Shown: piece after piece, positions 23,171-27,377 of the stretch
How positions within the stretch are numbered: position 1 is the first letter of the stretch
Layout of the letters: each line of letters begins with the position of its first letter
Source: Deltaproteobacteria bacterium
Lineage (GTDB): Bacteria; Myxococcota; Myxococcia; Myxococcales; 40CM-4-68-19
Reading direction: 5' to 3'
Length of the DNA: 27,377 bases
Assembly: GCA_005879505.1 (NCBI GenBank)
Contig: VBKQ01000354.1
Span: 1 to 27,377 of the forward strand
Notes under the pieces: model-generated
The model's input: the letters and a program-made list of their open reading frames with translations, nothing else
What the model was told of the DNA's origin: nothing
Databases searched by the model: none
Program-made: the position numbers and the translations under genes

Positions 23171-23608
23171 ATGTCGCGCAGGACGCTGTGGTTCTTCCAG
23201 CGCACGGGGCCGGGAGCGATCCGGCGGATCTCCAACCCGTGGATGCAGCGCTTCCTGGCCGGCGAACGCGCGCTGCGCCACGACGGGGATGGCTTCGTCC
23301 GCTGCATCGGCATGTCACTCGAGGTGCATGGCAACAAGCCGGCGCAGGTCGCCCGGGTCTGGTTCTCGAAGATCCGCGTGAACGACGAGGGCCGGGTGGA
23401 TCCGCACCACCGGCACGAGACGGCGAAGCTGGCGCGCTCCGAGACGCCGCAGGCCGCCCATTCCCATGCCGGCCCTTCGGTGGTCGCCGCCGGCCACCGG
23501 TTCGCGATGCGCCGGCTTTCGCACCTGCGCGAGTGGCGGCCGGAGGAGAGCGACCTCGCGGCGCTTCGCTCGGTCGTCAACACCAAGGCCGGCAAGCAAA
23601 TGCTGTAG
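23171..23608 (+). CDS. Hypothetical protein, unrecognised
   Basis: A 145-residue soluble, basic protein I do not recognise. It has no signal peptide or membrane helix. The N-terminus (W-F-F-Q-R-T-G-P-G-A-I-R-R-I-S-N-P-W) is aromatic and basic. The centre holds a predicted strand-rich part (F-V-R-C-I-G-M-S-L-E-V-H-G, V-A-R-V-W-F-S-K-I-R-V-N), then a His-rich stretch (D-P-H-H-R-H-E, A-H-S-H-A-G) that could bind metal. It ends in a short helix. A good ribosome site and codon use like its neighbours indicate a real gene. It is followed by 149 non-coding bases before the polyketide operon, so it is probably not part of it. Confidence 0.72.
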   Translation: MSRRTLWFFQRTGPGAIRRISNPWMQRFLAGERALRHDGDGFVRCIGMSLEVHGNKPAQVARVWFSKIRVNDEGRVDPHHRHETAKLARSETPQAAHSHAGPSVVAAGHRFAMRRLSHLREWRPEESDLAALRSVVNTKAGKQML

Positions 23609-23631
23609 GAATAAGCCGTCACCGCCGCGGT

Positions 23632-23645
23632 CCACGTGATCGTGG
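23632..23645. promoter_or_regulatory. Inverted repeat upstream of the type III PKS operon
   Basis: The arms ccacg (23632-23636) and cgtgg (23641-23645) are a perfect inverted repeat with a 4-base spacer. It is about 110 bases before the polyketide synthase ATG, within the 149-base gap. No T-run follows on the plus strand, which argues against a simple terminator. An operator for the operon is possible. The rest of the gap shows no recognisable promoter. Confidence 0.3.
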
Positions 23646-23757
23646 GCTTCGCCAATTCCCTGTCCGGCGTCCGATCGGCGCGTTACCCTTGCGCACCGCG
23701 CCACCTTGTGCGCGGAGGACGGCAAGTGCGCGAGCGGATTCACGTCCCGGAGCCTGT

Positions 23758-24816
23758 ATGACGGCCATGGCGCGCATCCTCTCGGTCGCGCAGGCCCTGC
23801 CGCCGAACTTCGCCGATCAGGACACGCTGCTCGCCTCGTTTCGCGAGCTGTGGGGCCAGAAGCACTTCAACCTGGAACGCCTGGAGCAGCTCCACCGGGC
23901 GGTGCGGGTCGGAGGCAGGCACCTGGCCCTGCCCCTCGAACGATATCGGGAGCTGCGGAGCTTCGCTGCGCGCAACGCCGCGTGGACGGAGGCCGCGGTC
24001 GATCTGGGGGCCGAGGCCGTCCGCAGCGCCCTGCTCGCAGCCGACCTTTCGCCCGCGCAGGTCGACCACCTTTATTTCGTCACCGTCACCGGGATCGCGA
24101 CGCCCTCGATCGATGCGCGGCTCGTCGATCGCCTCGGCCTTCGCGCCGACCTGAAGCGCGTCCCGATCTTCGGGCTCGGGTGCGTAGCCGGCGCGGCGGG
24201 CCTTTCGCGCGTCGCGGACGTCCTTCGCGGCGGCCCGGGCGAGGTGGCCGTGCTGCTGGCCGTCGAGCTGTGCTCGCTCACCCTGCAGCGCGAAGACCTC
24301 TCCATTCCGAACATCATCGCCAGCGGCTTGTTCGGCGACGGCGCCGCCGCCGCGGTGCTGGATGGCGGAGCACGCGGCCGCGGACCGCGCATCGCCGCGA
24401 CCCGCTCGGTCTTCTATCCCGGCAGCGAGCGCGTCATGGGATGGGACGTGGTCGATTCCGGGTTCAAGGTGGTGCTCTCGCCCGCCGTCCCGCAGCTGGT
24501 CCGGGAGAAGCTTCGCGCGGACGTCGATGCCTTCCTGGCAGCGCAAGGGTTGAAGCGAAGCGAGATCGCTCATTTCATCTGCCACACCGGTGGTCCCAAG
24601 GTTCTCGAGGCTTGCGAGGAGGCGCTGGAAATTCCGCGCTCGACGATGCAGCGCAGCTGGGACTCACTGCAGAAGGTCGGGAACCTTTCCTCTGCTTCCG
24701 TGCTCTTCGTGCTCTCGGATCTGCTCGCCGCCGGAGAGGCAAGTCCCGGCGACCGCGGCCTGCTGCTGGCGATGGGTCCCGGATTCTGCTCAGAGCTGGT
24801 GCTGCTCGAATGGTAG
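23758..24816 (+). CDS. Type III polyketide synthase (chalcone/alkylresorcinol synthase-like)
   Basis: A 352-residue homodimeric-type ketosynthase that condenses an acyl starter with malonyl units. The catalytic triad is complete: Cys142 in F-G-L-G-C-V-A-G-A-A-G, His276 in I-C-H-T-G-G-P-K-V-L-E-A, and Asn309 in V-G-N-L-S-S-A-S-V. The G-F-K-V-V-L-S segment and the C-terminal G-P-G-F-C-S-E block also match. Bacterial members of this type make alkylpyrones, alkylresorcinols or similar phenolic lipids from fatty acyl starters. The ATG at 23758 has ggag upstream; an ATG three codons on (23767) is an alternative. The stop overlaps the next gene by seven bases, the first of four coupled junctions. 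A nearby carrier protein and acyl-AMP ligase suggest a fatty acyl starter. Confidence 0.95.
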   Translation: MTAMARILSVAQALPPNFADQDTLLASFRELWGQKHFNLERLEQLHRAVRVGGRHLALPLERYRELRSFAARNAAWTEAAVDLGAEAVRSALLAADLSPAQVDHLYFVTVTGIATPSIDARLVDRLGLRADLKRVPIFGLGCVAGAAGLSRVADVLRGGPGEVAVLLAVELCSLTLQREDLSIPNIIASGLFGDGAAAAVLDGGARGRGPRIAATRSVFYPGSERVMGWDVVDSGFKVVLSPAVPQLVREKLRADVDAFLAAQGLKRSEIAHFICHTGGPKVLEACEEALEIPRSTMQRSWDSLQKVGNLSSASVLFVLSDLLAAGEASPGDRGLLLAMGPGFCSELVLLEW

Positions 24817-25364
24817 CCGCGTACCTGGCATTTCTCGCGCTCTTCGGCGCGGAGCGGATCGCGGAGCTGCTGCTGTCCCGAAGAAACGCGCGCATCGCCC
24901 TCAGGCATTCGGGCGTAGAGAGCGGCGCGGCCCACTTCCGCTGGATGGCGGCCGTGCACGCGCTGTTCCTGCCGGCGTGCGCGGCGGAGGTCCTTCTGCT
25001 GCGCCGTCCGTTTCCAGGCGCGCTGGGCTGGGCTTGCGCGGGCGCTGCGCTTGGCGCGCAGGCGCTGCGCTGGTGGGCGATCTCGAGGCTCGGATGGCGC
25101 TGGAACGTGCGCGTGATCGTGGTTCCCGGCGAATCGCCGGTCCGCGCCGGTCCGTATCGATTCGTCCGGCATCCGAACTACGTGGCAGTCGCGATCGAGA
25201 TGGCCTGCGTCCCGCTCGTCCACGGAGCCTGGATCTGCGCGCTGCTGTTCTCGGCGCTAAATCTAATGTTGCTGCGCGTCCGTATCCGGGTGGAGGAACG
25301 GGCGCTCGGCGCGGCCTGGGAGCGCACCTTCGCCGGCGTCCCGAGGTTCGTTCCGCATGGATGA
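24810..25364 (+). CDS. ICMT-family membrane methyltransferase (BpsB/SrsB-like)
   Basis: A 184-residue integral membrane protein with about four or five helices, of the isoprenylcysteine carboxyl methyltransferase-like family. The C-terminal signature is clear: G-P-Y-R-F-V-R-H-P-N-Y-V-A-V (about 111-130), then a long hydrophobic pair and R-I-R-V-E-E-R-A-L, the usual cofactor-binding R-H-P-x-Y and E-E-x-x-L pattern. In Bacillus the equivalent (YpbQ/BpsB) sits next to a type III synthase and methylates alkylpyrones; Streptomyces srsB occupies the same place. The start ATG overlaps the synthase stop by seven bases, and its own 3' end overlaps the carrier protein by eight. Likely job: O-methylation of the polyketide product at the membrane. 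Confidence 0.92.
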   Translation: MVAAYLAFLALFGAERIAELLLSRRNARIALRHSGVESGAAHFRWMAAVHALFLPACAAEVLLLRRPFPGALGWACAGAALGAQALRWWAISRLGWRWNVRVIVVPGESPVRAGPYRFVRHPNYVAVAIEMACVPLVHGAWICALLFSALNLMLLRVRIRVEERALGAAWERTFAGVPRFVPHG

Positions 25365-25605
25365 GGTACTCGGCGAGATCGGCCGCGTCTTGCGCGAGGA
25401 GCTGGGCATGCAGCGCGAGGTGCGGCCGGGCGACGATCTGGTGCGCGATCTCCAGCTCGACTCGGTGGGCTTGCTCACGCTGGTGGTCGATCTCGAAGAC
25501 CACTTCCGGGTGGCGTTGAAGGAGGAAGACGCCGCTGTCGTCCGCACCGTCGCCGGGCTGGCCGCCCTGGTGCTCCGCCGGCGCGAGGAGGCGGCCGCGT
25601 GCTGA
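25357..25605 (+). CDS. Acyl carrier protein
   Basis: An 82-residue acyl carrier protein with the phosphopantetheine site at Ser36 in L-Q-L-D-S-V-G-L-L. It is a four-helix, acidic protein of normal length (helix 1 about 2-15, helix 2 36-50). It is not the housekeeping fatty-acid carrier by context: it sits between the methyltransferase (8-base overlap) and the acyl-AMP ligase (7-base overlap). It is most likely the partner that receives the activated fatty acid and presents it to the type III synthase. Type III enzymes usually take CoA thioesters, so carrier-bound starters would be a notable variation. Confidence 0.93.
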   Translation: MDEVLGEIGRVLREELGMQREVRPGDDLVRDLQLDSVGLLTLVVDLEDHFRVALKEEDAAVVRTVAGLAALVLRRREEAAAC

Positions 25606-27233
25606 CCGGCGGCCCAGCGGTTGCACCGCGCCACCCGACGATTCAGGCCGCGCTGGAGCACGCCGCGCGGTCGCAGTTGGGTCTTACGTTTCTCGACGGG
25701 CATGAACGGGAGACGTTCCTTTCCTTCGCCGAGCTGTACGAGCGCGCGCAGCGGGCCGCGGGAGGCCTCCGCGAGCTGGGGGTGAAGCGCGGCGACCGCA
25801 TCGCCATCGTCCTTCCCACCGGCCCGGAATTCATGGATGCATTCTTCGGCGCCGTGCTCGCGGGAGCGATCCCGGTGCCGCTCTACCCTCCGCTGCGCCT
25901 CGGGCGGATGGACGAGTTCCACCGCCGGACCGCGCGCATGCTCCGCGCCTGCGGGGCGCGCCTCGTGCTCAGCGACCCGCGCATCTCGCGGTTGCTCGGG
26001 GTCGCTGTGGCGGAGGCCCGGCCTCCCCTTGGCCTGCGGCGCGTCCAGCTTGCGCGAGCGCTGATCTCGCCCGCCAGCCCGGACGACCTGCTCCTGATCC
26101 AGTTCTCCAGCGGGACCACGGTGGATCCGAAGGCGGTCGCGCTGACGCACGCGAACGTGCTCGCGAACGTAGCCGCCATCGAGACCATCGTGCCCGCCGA
26201 CGACGCGCAGGCCGGCGTTTCCTGGCTGCCGCTCTACCACGACATGGGGCTCATCGGTTGCCTGCTGCTTGCCGTGGATCGGCCCGGCCCGCTCACGCTG
26301 ATTCCACCCGAGGTCTTCCTCGCCCGCCCCGCGGTCTGGTTGCGCGCGATCTCGCGCAAGCGCGCGACGATCGCGGTGGCTCCGAACTTCGCCTATGGTC
26401 TCTGCCTGAGGCGGGTGCGCGAGCGCGACCTGGAGGGCGTCGACCTCTCATCCTGGCAGTTCGCGCTGAACGGAGCGGAGCCTGTTGCTCCGGCGGTGTT
26501 GCGCCGGTTCTCGGACCGGTTCGCGCGCTACGGCTTCGATGCGCGGGCGCTGATGCCGGTCTACGGCCTTTCGGAGGCGTCCCTGGCGGTGACGTTCACG
26601 CCGGCGGGCCGCGGTCCCCGAGCCATCGCGCATGGAGCGCGCGAATTGGCCTCGGTCGGCGCTCCGCTGCCTGGCATCGACGTGGACGTGCGCGAAGGGC
26701 GGATCTTCGTGCGCGGACCCTCGGTCATGCGGGAGTACTTCGGAAATCGGAACGCGACCGATGCCGCGCTCCGCGATGGCTGGCTGGACACTGGCGATCT
26801 CGGCTTCCTCCAGGACGGTGAGCTGTTCGTCTCGGGCCGCGCGAAGGACGTGGTGATCCTGCGCGGCTCGAACCACGCGCCGCAGGAGTTCGAGGAGGCG
26901 CTCGACGGCGTTGCCGGGGTGCGGCCTGGATGCGCCGCGGCCGTGGGCGTCGCAACCGCCGAAGGCGAGCAGCTGGCCCTTCTGGTGGAAGCGGACGGCG
27001 CCGCAGATGTCGAGCAGATCCGCGCCCGCGTCACGGAGCGCACCGGGATTCGTCCCCATGAGGTCCACCTCCTCGCTCCGGGGACCCTGCCGCGCACCTC
27101 GAGCGGAAAGCTGCGCCGGGGCGAAGCGCTGCGTCAGCTGCAGTCCGGCGAGCTGAGGCCTCCCGACCGGGTCACCTTGCTGCACGTCGCGAAGGAGACC
27201 GCGCGCTCGCTGCTCGCGAGGCTGCAGTGGTGA
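25599..27233 (+). CDS. Fatty-acyl-AMP ligase-like adenylating enzyme
   Basis: A 544-residue ANL-superfamily enzyme most like fatty-acyl-AMP ligases that load carrier proteins. Motifs in order: the P-loop-like Q-F-S-S-G-T-T-V-D-P-K-A-V-A-L-T-H (168-184), L-Y-H-D-M-G-L-I-G (212-220), Y-G-L-S-E-A-S-L-A (322-330), W-L-D-T-G-D-L-G (395-402), G-R-A-K-D-V-V-I-L-R-G-S-N-H-A-P (413-428), and the C-terminal catalytic Lys504 in S-S-G-K-L. The L-Y-H-D-M-G and G-S-N-H-A-P-Q-E-F-E blocks are those of the acyl-AMP ligases rather than of acyl-CoA synthetases. The P-loop is unusual because both glycines of the common T-G-x-P-K-G are replaced (V and A). GTG start overlaps the carrier stop. Confidence 0.93.
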   Translation: MLTGGPAVAPRHPTIQAALEHAARSQLGLTFLDGHERETFLSFAELYERAQRAAGGLRELGVKRGDRIAIVLPTGPEFMDAFFGAVLAGAIPVPLYPPLRLGRMDEFHRRTARMLRACGARLVLSDPRISRLLGVAVAEARPPLGLRRVQLARALISPASPDDLLLIQFSSGTTVDPKAVALTHANVLANVAAIETIVPADDAQAGVSWLPLYHDMGLIGCLLLAVDRPGPLTLIPPEVFLARPAVWLRAISRKRATIAVAPNFAYGLCLRRVRERDLEGVDLSSWQFALNGAEPVAPAVLRRFSDRFARYGFDARALMPVYGLSEASLAVTFTPAGRGPRAIAHGARELASVGAPLPGIDVDVREGRIFVRGPSVMREYFGNRNATDAALRDGWLDTGDLGFLQDGELFVSGRAKDVVILRGSNHAPQEFEEALDGVAGVRPGCAAAVGVATAEGEQLALLVEADGAADVEQIRARVTERTGIRPHEVHLLAPGTLPRTSSGKLRRGEALRQLQSGELRPPDRVTLLHVAKETARSLLARLQW

Positions 27234-27377
27234 TGACCGACGTGGTCGTGGCCGGGGGCGGCCCGGCGGGGCTCGCCGCGGCCATCCGTTCCGCGGAGCG
27301 TGGGCTGCGCACGTTGCTCCTCGAACGGAGCGCCTCCGTCCCCGACAAGGCCTGCGGAGAGGGACTGATGCCCGGCG
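27233..27377 (+). CDS. FAD-dependent oxidoreductase, 5' part (cut by window end)
   Basis: The first 48 codons of a flavoprotein. The ATG at 27233 overlaps the ligase stop by one base (TGATG), so it belongs to the operon. The dinucleotide-binding fingerprint is immediate: V-V-V-A-G-G-G-P-A-G-L-A-A-A, ending in L-L-L-E-R. Then D-K-A-C-G-E-G-L-M-P-G, a block common in geranylgeranyl-reductase-like and aromatic monooxygenase-like flavoproteins. By position it matches srsC, the flavin hydroxylase of the Streptomyces phenolic-lipid operon, which suggests ring hydroxylation of the polyketide. Reduction of an acyl chain is an alternative. The remainder lies beyond the window, so substrate class cannot be checked. 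Confidence 0.88.
   Translation, partial: MTDVVVAGGGPAGLAAAIRSAERGLRTLLLERSASVPDKACGEGLMPG

Noticed and set aside
1..27377. tRNA, rRNA, CRISPR arrays, insertion sequences, prophage
   Set aside because: None seen on reading both strands; no regularly spaced repeats, transposase motifs or tRNA-like cloverleafs were recognised.

Overview
The window is very GC-rich and densely packed. Genes lie on both strands, gaps are mostly under 100 bases, and neighbours often overlap. The best taxonomic guess is a Myxococcota-like (deltaproteobacterial) soil chromosome. This rests on a lipoprotein whose mature N-terminus is an Asp/Ala/Gly-rich linker (5290-6489), a small Cys-rich STIG1-like lipoprotein (7872-8252), a type IV pilin-like protein and a receiver/PilZ-like membrane protein. 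That placement is inference; no rRNA or marker gene is present. I saw no tRNA, rRNA, CRISPR array, insertion sequence or phage gene.

Layout. Positions 1-3770 (+): the 3' end of a MacB/FtsX-type permease, an SDR oxidoreductase, a NAPE-PLD-like metallo-hydrolase and a conserved coiled-coil protein. Positions 3798-5275: a PEBP-family protein (-) divergent from a D-2-hydroxyacid dehydrogenase (+). Positions 5290-11713 (-): a BNR-repeat lipoprotein, a PLP aminotransferase, a Cys-rich lipoprotein, DNA ligase D and an alpha/beta hydrolase of the epoxide-hydrolase type. Positions 11801-15017: an M28 peptidase (+) carrying an odd double hairpin inside its coding sequence, a UPF1/SMUBP2-like helicase (-) and a two-CBS-domain protein (+). 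Positions 14980-18057: a YfhO-type membrane protein (-) abutting a ketopantoate-reductase-like gene (+) that has lost its Rossmann glycine motif. Positions 18095-20574 (+): a cyclic-nucleotide-binding protein with an apparent Hfq/Sm-like C-terminal domain, DNA polymerase IV and a pilin-like protein. Positions 20584-23608: a pseudo-receiver/PilZ-like transmembrane protein (-), a DUF488 protein (+) and an orphan protein (+).

Positions 23758-27377 (+), cut by the window end, form a tightly coupled operon: type III polyketide synthase, ICMT-type methyltransferase, acyl carrier protein, fatty-acyl-AMP ligase and FAD-dependent oxidoreductase. Four consecutive overlapping stop/start junctions argue for one transcript. 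The likely logic is that the ligase activates a fatty acid and loads it on the dedicated carrier protein, the synthase extends it to an alkylpyrone or alkylresorcinol, and the methyltransferase and flavoenzyme tailor the product. This parallels the srsABC (Streptomyces) and bpsAB (Bacillus) phenolic-lipid operons but adds its own starter-loading module.

The most interesting items are this operon, the cNMP-binding/Sm-like fusion at 18095-18760, the panE/yfhO junction near 17203-17230, and the hairpin element at 12024-12075.
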